Below the pieces are notes generated by a model. The model had not been told where the DNA came from. It saw only the letters and a program-made list of their open reading frames with translations, and searched no databases. From Phaeoceros laevis (taxonomy: Eukaryota; Anthocerotophyta; Anthocerotopsida; Notothyladales), in contig JBNGIQ010009035.1 in assembly GCA_049999765.1 (NCBI GenBank), positions 1-64,000 on the forward strand: a stretch of 64,000 nucleotides of DNA. The letters are read 5' to 3'. Every line of letters begins with the position of its first letter. Position 1 is the stretch's first letter. The position numbers were made by a program, and so were the translations under genes. This document shows, in pieces, positions 45,093 through 54,758 of the stretch.

Positions 45093-45836
45093 ATGGGAGA
45101 AGGAGCTTTGAAATTCCCACAAGGGCGTTCCAGCATGGTGGGTTGCCATGGCCAGCTGCAGCAGCTTCGGATTCGCATCAGTCGTCCGGCCGGTTTGCAA
45201 TTGCTGCTGCTCATGGTCGTCGCCACATTCAGCCTTGTGCCCACAAAGGCAGCATCGACCTCGTTGTTGCGAGGAGGAGGAGGAGGTGAGGATTCCTGAG
45301 CTGCCTCTCCTTGGACATGTTTGAGCTTGCCAGGCAGGAGAGGAGTTTCTTAAGCTTCAAAGAGGACGTAACCTTGGGAATTCATGCGGCCCGCACGGGT
45401 GAGATCCTAACAAAAGTTGCGCATGCACCAGTCGCAGGATTTGGCACAGTGCAACCTGTCCTCCAGAGGCGCAACTATTTAGTGGGGCAGGGTTCAAACT
45501 TCCAATGGAAAGGCCCCGAGTCGCGATGGCACCCTGTGGCACTCTATGGCCCTGACCCCGCTGTTCACTCTGAAATGCAACACCCAAGTGCTCATGAGGT
45601 GAGGCTCTCAAGCTCTTTCCAGACTTGATTTCAAGTTTTACTGGTTAGGTCACCGTGGTAGCTTCCAATTCCTGGCTTGGCTAACACATGCCCTTTGTGT
45701 TGAATGTGCGCAGGTGCGAATGCGTCGGCTCCTGAGAGTAATAGGAGTACCCAAAGTGGGGGCTCCTCCGGTTTCTGGGGGAGGACTACCCGGATCCTTG
45801 CCAACAACTCCGCCTGGCCCACCTCAAGGTCTTTGA
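45093..45836 (+). CDS. Putative secreted proline-rich peptide precursor, copy 5
   Basis: Best-preserved three-exon member: 45093-45285, 45438-45598 and 45714-45836, with good GT-AG sites and closing phases (1, then 0); 158 residues. A hydrophobic stretch (about 36-50) ending PTKAAS looks like a signal peptide. A second ATG at 45135 would give a shorter leader. The middle exon opens GFGTVQPVLQRR and ends HPSAHE. The last exon opens VRMRRLLRVIG and ends in a proline-rich tail (GAPPVSGGGLPGSLP, then TTPPGPPQGL). No Cys-rich motif, enzyme domain or membrane anchor is seen. The basic cleavage-like stretch before a Pro-rich C terminus resembles plant prepropeptide design in general. No named family is recognised, and signalling function is an inference. 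Confidence 0.6.
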
Positions 45837-46650
45837 GCTCGTTCCGATTCACCACTGAAGTTCTGATGAGGAAACTGTATCAGTTGATCTCGATCGGGAG
45901 ATCGGGACTCTTAGGCCTGCCATCCAATTGTTCCAAGGTTGAATTTGGCAAGCGCAGCTAGAGTCTGAAGGACCGGGGCATTTAATTTGTGAGCTCATGA
46001 CTCATAATCATGGGAGACTAGGGAAATTAATATTGCGTACAACTGGAAACATGACCTTCTAATAACAGATCTAAACTGAGCCATGAGCTTCCAAGAGAGC
46101 TGCGAAGGCTATATTATACCTTTACCTCGATTGACAAAGAGGAATTCATATAAATTGGACAAGTACTAGCTAGTTGCCGCTGGCCGCAAGATGTGTTTAC
46201 AAGCACAAGATGAGATGGCCACAAGATGTGCAAGCTTGCACATCACAACCAGAATTGACCATTTGCGTAGCCAACCAGGATACACCATTTTTCTTGTCAC
46301 GTCTTGAAACACCTAAAGGAGACAACAATTGGTGGATCCGGGTTGGCTAGGGGGATCCTGATCATGATACGTGCACAGCTCTGACGATTCGCCCTTGGCT
46401 CTCATATATATGCCTCATCTGGACTCTAGTACTAGCTAGTGTGGAGACCACATGTACAGTCTTCTTCCAAATTCTTCAAGATTCTTGACCGACTTAAGTT
46501 GTTGCTGCTCAATTTGGTCACGATTCCACCAAGAGTGTCCAGTTACTGTAGCTTTTAGTCCACAAAAATAGGTAGCCATGGGTGGCCACACCTGTAGAAA
46601 GATAACATCAGCCCCCCCAGCAGGTTCTGGAGCAACTAGTGTAGGTGGCC

Positions 46651-47092
46651 ATGGGAGGAGCCCGACAGCTGCTGCTGCTCATCACAGCAATTGCCCTGTC
46701 CAGCGCAACCTTTCTCCTAATGTCCGAGGCAGCGCTAGCGGTAGCACCACCACTTGGACTGGAATCGGTAGCAGGCGACACAGAATTTGGCGCAGCACAG
46801 CTCCTCAGCATCCGGATCCCACTTCCGCCAGGCAACCGGGGGCGTCATCGTCGGAGCTTGCCAAAATATTCTCAACTGGTGCGCTTAAGCTTCATTGATG
46901 TTATCTTGACTGAAGTTTGATTGCAAATGTTCCACGGGCATGGATGGTTCCACGGGCATGGATGTCTACCTGCAGGCACGAAAGCGGCGCGAGATGAAAG
47001 AGAGCTCGAGATCTTCGGCAACACCATTGGGCGCTCCTCCGTTGGTACCTTCAGACCAGGAACCGGGAAAAAACCATGACCACACTTCGTAA
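46651..47092 (+). CDS. Putative secreted proline-rich peptide precursor, copy 6
   Basis: Two exons, 46651-46878 and 46976-47092, giving 114 residues. The ATG at 46651 starts MGGARQLLLLITAIALSSAT, a clear signal peptide. TEFGAAQ, the start of the middle exon elsewhere, follows without an intron. The last exon reads ARKRREMKESSRSSATPLGAPP and ends PGKNHDHTS. The donor is the weak CTG|GTGCGC; without splicing the frame would end VRLSFIDVILTEV. Flanking sequence downstream (about 47180-47330) resembles that after copy 7, so these two are recent segmental relatives. Confidence 0.55.
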
Positions 47093-49047
47093 CACGTTCT
47101 TGTCCTGCAGATGGCCATGGCGGGTTCCCTCATAGCAGTTCAGATATATTGATCATCGATCTTAACAGGGCGGTCAGGTGGGCAGCAAGCTGCTGCCAGC
47201 TGACACCGGTACCTGGCATGCGCAGCAGGCAGAAATGTCTTCAAACTCTCACTTGGAGATTGCGAAATGCAAGCCAGCATGTGGAAGCTTCAGATTTGAG
47301 CGAGCGGAGCCTTGGAGACGGAAAGAACTTGTAAGTCCTGCAGCCGCACCATAAGGTTTGGTGAAAATTGGATTTTATTTTGCAGGCCTGGCTAGGGAGC
47401 CGTAAGCTGGAATGTGTAGTACTGGTCAAGTAAAGATAGAGCAGTAACGGATATGTACAGTCTTGGATGCTGCCAGTAAACCTAGGTACCCAAGCTCTCA
47501 ATTACCGGTGTGCAGTCACAACCCACCTCGAAGGACGATCCAGGGCATTTGCAAGCACAGCTTCCAGTTCTGCTACAACACGGTGTGCGAACTGATGTGT
47601 TGCATATGCAGTCAAGAAGCAGTCGTCCTCTCTATCGTCTCCATGTGGCATTTCGACTTACCACTGATTTCACATTGAAACGGCTATCGATGTCCTCCCT
47701 GTCCTAAACCTCACTGAAATGTGACCTGCAAAACATCCTTTTTGGATTGGGGTTGGAAGGGGCCGCGCGAACGCGGACCCCTGCTCACACAAATTATGAC
47801 GTCTATTCCCCCCTTAGGGAGATAGTAGAGCAAGCCTCTGTCCAAAGTGCAATGAGAGTAGATACTCTAGGGCATCACCCTTGGTGATAAGTGATGCGCC
47901 CCGCCCAGGTAAGTATAGAATCAGGGGCTGAAGCTCAGTAGATGAAGAAACGGAAAGGGGGCTTTCTGGTTCTGCCCGCTATGGGGTATTAAAACTCGGT
48001 TTCATTTTTTTCACCTCCAGCCTAAGGCCCAAGGGAACGAGGGAGGCCCAAACATCCTCCCTTCAGAGTGTGGACCGTTTGGACGTCATGAAGCATCTTC
48101 TTCTTCTTCTTTAGCTTGAGGCATACGCTTCGGTCTGAAACTTGTAGTCTACTCAATGGATGGAAAAACGACAGGATGGGTAATTAGGCTCCTATGCAGT
48201 GGGAAAAAATCGTCGTATTGTAGGCCTTGTTGCTGGCAAAACCAGCTGCTGAATTGTTGCTCTATTAGACTTATACACCAAAACTCAACTAGAATGCTGC
48301 AAGAGTAAACAAATCCTCTGAGTGCATCCTAGGGAAGGCCTCCTGAAACAAGTTCAAGTAAATGCGACCTGTGAGAATTGACAAAGTTCTACCTTGTAAG
48401 CACGTAGTGAAGCTTCTGCTTCGTCTACTATCGTTTTCGGGGGAGTGTTTGAAGGAGAAGCAATCCGTAAATTCTGGATCAAACCATGACTTGGGAATGA
48501 TGACTCTAGATCTTGCGATTTTTTCAAGTTCAAGCATACATGTATCGCTAGCGCTTAGAGGAGAAAACTGTAGGTATGACATCGTGAGCTTGCGTTAAAT
48601 TTGTGCATAACGTGGTTCAAGCAGATCATCAGACCCAGGAGCCAGGAGTGCTTCGAGTGAGGGTGTTGGCAACTGCCTGGTGAGCATACATGTACATGAC
48701 ACTACATGTATGTATGCGAAGTGCTGTCCAGAGCATAAATTTCGTGGTAAACATGCCACCTACTGTAAAGGCAAACGTGTAAGACTTATTCCTGTACGAC
48801 CTTTCTTTGGCTCATCCAGGGTGATCTGGATTCTGGACAGAAAGTCGGTTGGCTGGTGGCCAGCAAGAAGACCAAGACCGAATCCTTCTAATAAAGGAAG
48901 GAAATTGTCGTTAATACAGAAGAGACTTGCGGCATCCGGTATCGGGATCAGGGTCCCACCTGTGACTTTGTCTAGGCTGGATTGATGATTGATCAGTCCC
49001 AGGTGGTCGCTCAGGAGCGAAATTCTCGACCTAGAGTAGGCTAAGCC
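47093..49047. other. Spacer with segmental-duplication flank and repeat element copy 2
   Basis: 47180-47480 resembles 49800-50060 (3' flank of copy 7). 47722-48040 is the second ~320-bp element. I found no further gene in 48.1-49.0 kb, only short ORFs. Confidence 0.55.
47722..48040. repeat. ~320-bp dispersed repeat element, copy 2
   Basis: Same orientation and block order as 38918-39240. The stem around GGGCATCACCCTTGGTGAT..GTGATGCGCCCC and the GC hairpin GGGGCCGCGCGAACGCGG are retained here although several bases differ. Confidence 0.7.
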
Positions 49048-49529
49048 ATGGGAGGAGCGCGGCCACTACTGGTGCTGTCAACAACTCTGATGCTCATCAT
49101 CATCACAAGCTCCCTTAACATGTTCACTGCAGCATCACTGCCGTTGGAATCTGCCTCCGCTGGGTTTGACAGAGCACAATCCCTCCTCCACCGCCACTCT
49201 GCCACGTTCACTAAGCTTGACTGGAGTCACCTTGAGAGCTTGCAAATGTCTCATCAGGTGCGCTTGCAATTGCCACCCTCTGGTCAATTCTCCTGTTCAA
49301 AGCTGCAGGTGTTCAAATGTAAGTGCGGGTCCATATTTCATCAGTCGTTTGTCAACAAACTAAACGCTCTGGATTGGGACCCGTATGGATGCAGGGGGCA
49401 CGAAATGGAAACCGGCGCCTGCTCCAGAGATCATCGGCAACACCTATTACCACTCCTCCGGCGGACACTTCGAACCCTGACGCGGGAACAAAACACCCAG
49501 TGCCTCCCGCGGTGGCACGGAAGCGGTGA
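49048..49529 (+). CDS. Putative secreted proline-rich peptide precursor, copy 7
   Basis: Two exons, 49048-49257 and 49395-49529, giving 114 residues, the same length as copy 6. MGGARPLLVLSTTLMLIIIT is a strong signal peptide. GFDRAQSLLHRH follows, corresponding to the middle exon, with no intron between. A CAG|GTGCGC donor joins a last exon opening GARNGNRRLLQRSSATPI, then TTPPADTSNPDAGTKH, ending PVPPAVARKR. An unspliced 282-residue frame also exists (to 49896). I prefer the spliced model because its last exon is the part shared with copies 5, 6 and 8. Confidence 0.55.
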
Positions 49530-50340
49530 TCACGAATATGTATCCAAGGTACGCAGGTGCCTTTCCAGGGCAGTCCTGAAGTCATCAGTCTTGAGCACAG
49601 ATGAAATCTATTATCATGGAATTCACGTGGCTATGCGTATCCAGCATGTGTCCGAAGGCAAAGGCAGAGCAAACCCAAGTCGTGCAACTGCAAACATCAA
49701 AAGGATGGATGAAGGAATGAATAAGTGCATGGGCTGCATATGCATGCTGTTGGAAGCTCCAGAAAGCTTTGAGTCCTTTCTGCACTGGTCAGTTGATTGG
49801 TCAAGGAAGCTGCTGGCAGCTGGCCCTGGATATCTCTTGGAACCCTTCAAGCTCGCGTTTGGAGATTTGGCAATGCGACATTGGGTAGAGTACTAGTTAG
49901 TAGGACCTTGGAGAATTGGAAATATCCCAAAGCACTGAGCACTCCATTTATTAACAAAGTTGTGTTGTTTTCTCCCAGATGACATATCAGTACTATCTGT
50001 AAAGCTAGATATGTGGCAAGTACTGGGCAAGCTAGGAGAATCTTGGATGCTGCCAACTGGTCAAATGAAACCAGCCATGCTTGTGCAGGCCGTTCAGGAG
50101 CAGTATGCAATCACAGCCTGGACTGATGCTGTAGTTAGCGCCATATGGCCAGCTACGAAGGAATATGTTCAATATTTAACCCTGGCTAGCTAGCCAAGAC
50201 TACCAGCTTCAAGAGTCTGTCAGGTAATCCTCCAAAAGTCTGTCTGTCAGCAAGTATGACAACAAGTATGTCATAAGTATGACATACTTGTTGTCATAAG
50301 TATGACAACAAGTATGACAACGGGATCCAATTTACTTCTT
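49530..50340. other. 3' flank of copy 7 with fold-back
   Basis: Contains sequence similar to the copy 6 3' flank (about 49800-50060) and the perfect inverted repeat at 50255-50298. No gene is recognised. Confidence 0.5.
50255..50298. repeat. Perfect 20-bp inverted repeat
   Basis: TATGACAACAAGTATGTCAT and its exact reverse complement, separated by four bases, with further ACAACAAGTATGAC copies alongside. It could extrude or form a hairpin. Confidence 0.9.
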
Positions 50341-50976
50341 CACAGAAGGAAAGCATATATATGCACAAACGCAGTTTCCTTGAAAGTAGTAGGTAACGCC
50401 TGTTTGAATAAAATCCCGCACCTGTAGGTCCTTAGTAGTGGTGGTGCCCATGGCCAACACAAAGATTCATGAAATAGGCCTCGAATGGTTCCACATGTCA
50501 AAGGGCCCGGGCTCATATCATCAAGGGACGACCATAACAGAGACACCCTGCACCTCCTCATGATCAGGCCTACGCTGGAGTCTTGGAACCTCCGATACAC
50601 GCCTGGAGCAGGCCAAATCACAGCACGCGCTCACTGTAGACCCCGCATCGTCGCAGACTGCCTTCATGTGCCATCTGAAGGAGAACTGGATCCAGTCCGC
50701 CCATTGCTGAAGAATTGTAGAACTTCCGTAGTAGTAGTAGTTAAAATAGCGTGTTTAGCCAACTCCGCCTGGGAATTGAACACGCCACTAGTGGCAACCG
50801 GGAGTTCTCACCTTTGCCGGCAGCAGAACTTGGCCTCCTAGTCACGCTAAAGACAAGTAACTTAGTCACGCTAAAGACAAGTAGCCAGCCGTGCCGAATA
50901 GTAATGGCACCATGCCTGGCTACTTACACTAGTAGTAGCTGCTGATGTTACCTTTGCTTACAGGAATTTCAAAATT

Positions 50977-51080
50977 TCTGACCAGCATCCGTTTGAATTT
51001 CTCTTTATTCGTGGACTGCTTGANNNNNNNNNNTCTGACCAGCATCCGTTTGAATTTCTCTTTATTCGTGGACTGCTTGA
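50977..51080. repeat. 47-bp duplicate flanking a 10-N gap
   Basis: 50977-51023 and 51034-51080 are identical and are separated only by ten N. This is most likely an unmerged contig overlap, not a real duplication. Confidence 0.85.
51024..51033. other. Assembly gap (10 N)
   Basis: Ten N between two identical 47-mers. Confidence 0.95.
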
Positions 51081-51380
51081 GTTGCCTGCTGCTCCTCTCT
51101 CCAGTCAGGCAAGCCCTGTAGATTAGTAGATCTGCTAAGAAGGTCATGTTTCCATGGCCAGATATGAGTTTTCCGCCTCCCCAGAACTGTGTCTTATTCC
51201 TTTAACTTAGCAGAGAAATGGATTTTACTAGCTTTTTGGAAAAGCAACAAACCGAAAACATAGTTAACCATCAAATGTCCATACGAGCCTCATGGGTTAC
51301 CTTCGATCACACAAGGATGAAATGTGGGCATGCCTTAATAGTGGTAATAATAATAGCATTTTTGTTTAACTTTTTATCAG

Positions 51381-51412
51381 GCAACGTAGTAGTTACGTAA
51401 CTACTACGTTGC
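51381..51412. repeat. Perfect 32-bp palindrome
   Basis: GCAACGTAGTAGTTAC followed immediately by its exact reverse complement with no spacer. A partial arm (GTAGCAACGTAATTAG) recurs about 60 bp downstream. Confidence 0.92.
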
Positions 51413-51549
51413 TGGTTTGGTCATCTCCTTACTAACTACTAATTAGTTGGTCATCTCCTTATTAGTAGCAACGTAATTAGTATTAGAGCCAATTGGAGAT
51501 CAAAAAAGGAATGTAATGTACAACTTCACATAATCAACTTACTAATTCA

Positions 51550-51586
51550 CATAATCAACTTACTACTGAGTAGTAAGTTGATTATG
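51550..51586. repeat. Perfect 17-bp-arm hairpin
   Basis: CATAATCAACTTACTAC, a TGA spacer, then the exact reverse complement. An extra direct copy of the left arm (CACATAATCAACTTACTA) lies just upstream. Confidence 0.92.
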
Positions 51587-51673
51587 ATGTTTACCCGACT
51601 CCACATGGGAATCGAATCCGTCAATTGTTCAAAAGGCAATGCAAAACACATAATGCAACATGAAACACATACT

Positions 51674-51747
51674 GCTGAGGGGCATATGTGAACACAAAGT
51701 AGACTTGTGAGCTGAGGGGCATATGTGAACACAAAGTAGACTTGTGA
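51674..51747. repeat. 37-bp tandem duplication
   Basis: Two identical 37-bp units back to back; no coding role. Confidence 0.9.
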
Positions 51748-52065
51748 GCTTAAGATGAGGTTAGATAAACAAGTATTAGTCAATGTGAAAAGTGAAAATG
51801 AGGCACATCCAAGATATTCTATGAACATTTCCAAAGACTTTGCTATGTTATACATCTAGGTGATAGCAAGAGTATTGAAGGACTCCGGTCATGCATTTGA
51901 TGACTCCAAGAAATATGCAAGATTTGTTGTGTGTTATGATTGAATTGCAGACATTTTTTGACATAAGAGAATCATAAGTAAAGTTTCAATTGAGAAGAAG
52001 CATATATCTTTTACTTTTAATCATAAAGTTCATGTTCATATATATAACTAGCTAGCATTTGAAGT

Positions 52066-52503
52066 TCACGGAGCTGGTAAAGGACATGCATCTGACTCCG
52101 GCGCATCTATGCTGTATTCAAGCTTACAAAAATTTTTCAAAATGGACCCAGAGCGATGTCGACGACAATGTACATCCAACAACTCAAACATAGCCCATTC
52201 TAAGCAAAACTTGCACATTCCTTTTTTGATCTCTCCAATTGGCTCTTCAAAAAAGCATTGAACTTGCCCACTAAAATAATATGGGATCGTGGTCAACATG
52301 GAGTATGGATTTATTTCTGGATAATTTTCTGCACCTGATTGCCACAAAACTTCCACAGCGGGTCGCACTTGATTGTATGTTTCATCAAGTTCCGATATAG
52401 GTTCTCCACAAGTGTATGTAGTACCTTGTTCTGTACCATTGCATATGTACATTTGTTGAATCATAATCGTTATAATACACAGTTTTATAGACATTGATAG
52501 CAT
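52066..52503 (-). CDS. Diverged Gnk2-like secreted cysteine-rich protein
   Basis: Single-exon 145-residue protein. The N terminus (KLCIITIMIQQMYIC) is a probable signal peptide. Cysteines are C32, C83, C97, C100, C113, C126 and C140. The C-x2-C at 97-100 is followed 12 residues later by C113, exactly as C105 to C118 in the protein at 407-862, and both proteins end in a CPxP-type tail (CPLPAP here). The first spacing is C-x13-C instead of the canonical C-x8-C, so the mannose-binding loop may differ. There is little overall identity with the first protein, so the assignment rests on the cysteine pattern, size, strand and tail. A role in the apoplast is inferred. Confidence 0.55.
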   Translation of the reverse strand: MLSMSIKLCIITIMIQQMYICNGTEQGTTYTCGEPISELDETYNQVRPAVEVLWQSGAENYPEINPYSMLTTIPYYFSGQVQCFFEEPIGEIKKGMCKFCLEWAMFELLDVHCRRHRSGSILKNFCKLEYSIDAPESDACPLPAP

Positions 52504-53517
52504 TGTTTAAAGATATGAGATATGAAAAAACACAAAAGTAATGACTTGAATTTGCCAATCTTTAATAATAAGCAATGTTTGAGTTTGATATCTTATGCAA
52601 TAAGCAATGACTTCATTTCGACAATCTTTTGCAATAAGGACTTTGAACATTTAGTGAACGAATTATTGGTTAACTAATATATATAGGAATATATTCTATT
52701 TCAAGCTACACGTTAAGCTTATTAATAATGTGGATACAATCCAACCTTGTGTGTAATGTGCACTGCAAGAAGGTAATACGTATGGATAAACTAAAGTTTT
52801 TTTTTAAGTTTTATTGCTAGCACATAGTATGCGCATATGTTTACAAGTGAGAAGTTCACATGCTAGGCATGTCTGCTATTGAAGGTCGTGCCAGAGTGTC
52901 TATGAAGGTTAGACTACATGTCTCAAGGGGAAATACCTTTTGTATTTGCTGTCACGGCAAGGAATAGAAAATGCATCCATCAGTTCTGCCTCATCATCTT
53001 TTTTTACCTATTTTACTAATATTATTAACTTAGAAACTATATTTTATATTTCTATTTGTGTATATTTAAATTTTTGATTGCTCCTTTGTGTTTTCCATTT
53101 CATTAGTATTCTTGCTTTTTATTCAGTTCCTCCTATTTTTACATAATCTTATTACTTCTAGTTATTTGCTTTTCTTGATTCCTAGTGGTTTAGATTAATT
53201 CAAGTATTTCCTACATAAGCTTACTACTTTTATTCTTTCCTTTCTTTCTTGTTTCTTTACCAATTGTTTGAACATGAGAGCTTTATTGCTAAGTGTTTTT
53301 TTTTTGCGAAGAAAATATTTACTTATTGGCCCTATACATGGTTCCAAGTTTTTATCTAGACCGCACTGCATGGACCTCCGGGCGGGGGCTTGAAAACCAT
53401 GCTTGATTTTTAGCACAGATCAGCATGATCATCATGCGCGCAGGCAGTTGGTGTAGAGTAGGCGGTAGCCCTGATCAAGTCCTTACACCGAGATGAACTT
53501 TATCAAGCTTACAGCTT
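52504..53517. other. AT-rich spacer
   Basis: No gene is recognised. Long T/A-rich tracts; probably the upstream region of the Gnk2-like gene. Confidence 0.55.
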
Positions 53518-54072
53518 GCGCAAGTGTCTCAATTTCCGACCTCGTAATGGCCTGACAGGTCTGTGTTCTCGCGCATGCCTGTCTGCAGGGTGAGAATTCG
53601 GATTATGCAGGGTTGGAATTTGACCGGTTTGTGGGTTTAACAGTCAAAAGACAGCAATAGTAATAATAGTAAATTAATGTTATGCCAGCTCCACATGGGA
53701 ATTGAACCCCCCCCTGGCGAAGGCTAGTTGGATAGGCCGTTGAAGATTAGAACTCCAAGCGGTCGTCGCCGAGTTGGCGCATGGGGGTGCTGGGGTTTGC
53801 CACAGGCGCTTGATTTGGCAGCACGCGCTATGGCGCTTGGTTTGCTGTGTTTTGAGCTACCGTGCTGCCAAACCAAGCGCGGCTAGCCGGACGGGACGGG
53901 ATAGAAAAGTAGTTGGGCCAATCGCACATCCGTGCCACGTAGGAAACGGTACGTGACAGGCCATTACCGCAGCGCCGTACCCAGGCACGCCCCCCGAGGC
54001 ACGGCCGCGAGCAACCTGGTGTCGCTTAGGCGCTGCGGGCCATTACGAGGTCGGAGATTGAGACGCTTGCGC
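53518..54072. mobile_element. 555-bp fold-back element with 35-bp terminal inverted repeats
   Basis: 53518-53552 and 54038-54072 are inverted near-copies (three mismatches at most in GCGCAAGTGTCTCAATTTCC). A second inverted pair lies inside, at 53806-53825 and 53861-53880 (GCGCTTG..TTGGCAGCACG). There is no ORF of note. The nested structure is that of a non-autonomous fold-back or MITE. Confidence 0.7.
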
Positions 54073-54196
54073 TGCTTGCAATTGCTCAAGGAAGCGTCTC
54101 TTCTGGACTTTATCTTGAGCCACGCCACTGAAAGCTAATCCTGGTAAGAACCTTTCTCTTGTGACCATAAGAGGCAGCTGTAGAGAGTATGGGGGG

Positions 54197-54758
54197 ATGT
54201 GGAGCTTGCAACAATGGCGTCCCGTGGGTTGGCAGCTTCGCATCGATATAAGTCTGCTGAGTTTGCTGCTCATCACTGTTCTCACATCCAGCCTTCTTTG
54301 CAAGGCTGACTGTCATACATAATCAAGAGCAGGTTTAGCAGCAGTACACTAACTTTTTCAGATCCAAAAATCGCACAAGTCATTGTTAAGGGAGGTTTGC
54401 CAAAGAGCTCTCCAGAAACCTTCGCAAGGAAAAGGTAAGTCTTAGAGTACTAGTTCAGCGCGCTGGCCCAGAGGTCCTTCAGTGGATCATCCTCATCAGG
54501 TGTGCTCAAATTTTGCTGGTCAAGTGCAACCATACATCTTGCAAGCAAGGAGTGCTTTGCATCGAATTCAAGCTAGGTTCCTGACTTTTAGACTTCTAGC
54601 TACATACAATGCACCAGGTCCGAATGCGTGCGCTCCTGGACCGACACAGAACATCAGCAACGCTCATCCGCTCTCCTCCAGTAAAGGGTTTATCAGCACG
54701 CACCGCATCCTCGCCAAAATCTCCGCCAGATGGCAGTGGCAAGCGGCCTAGATCATAG
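54197..54758 (+). CDS. Putative secreted proline-rich peptide precursor, copy 8 (model incomplete)
   Basis: The signal exon begins at ATG 54197 (MWSLQQWRPVGWQLRIDISL, then LSLLLITVLTSSLLCKAD), aligned with the other copies from VGWQLRI on. The middle part is less certain: candidate pieces lie at about 54360-54432 (IAQVIVKGGLPKSS) and 54460-54500, ending CCTCATCAG|GTGTGC. The last exon, 54618-54758, is clear: VRMRALLDRHRTSATLI, RSPPVKGLSARTASS, ending PKSPPDGSGKRPRS and TAG, with acceptor CACCAG. If the first intron is not removed, the signal frame stops at 54322, so splicing is required. Two or three introns are possible. Confidence 0.45.

Larger units (their letters stand above)
50341..52065. 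other. Spacer rich in palindromes and short duplications
   Basis: No gene is recognised. Contents listed separately: duplicated 47-mer at an N10 gap, two near-perfect palindromes and a 37-bp tandem pair. Confidence 0.6.

Noticed and set aside
49048-49896. A continuous 282-codon frame starting at the copy 7 signal peptide
   Set aside because: Beyond codon 70 it has no family features. The shared RSSAT..PP last exon lies in another frame, and a CAG|GTGCGC donor fits the splice pattern of relatives. Kept only as an alternative.
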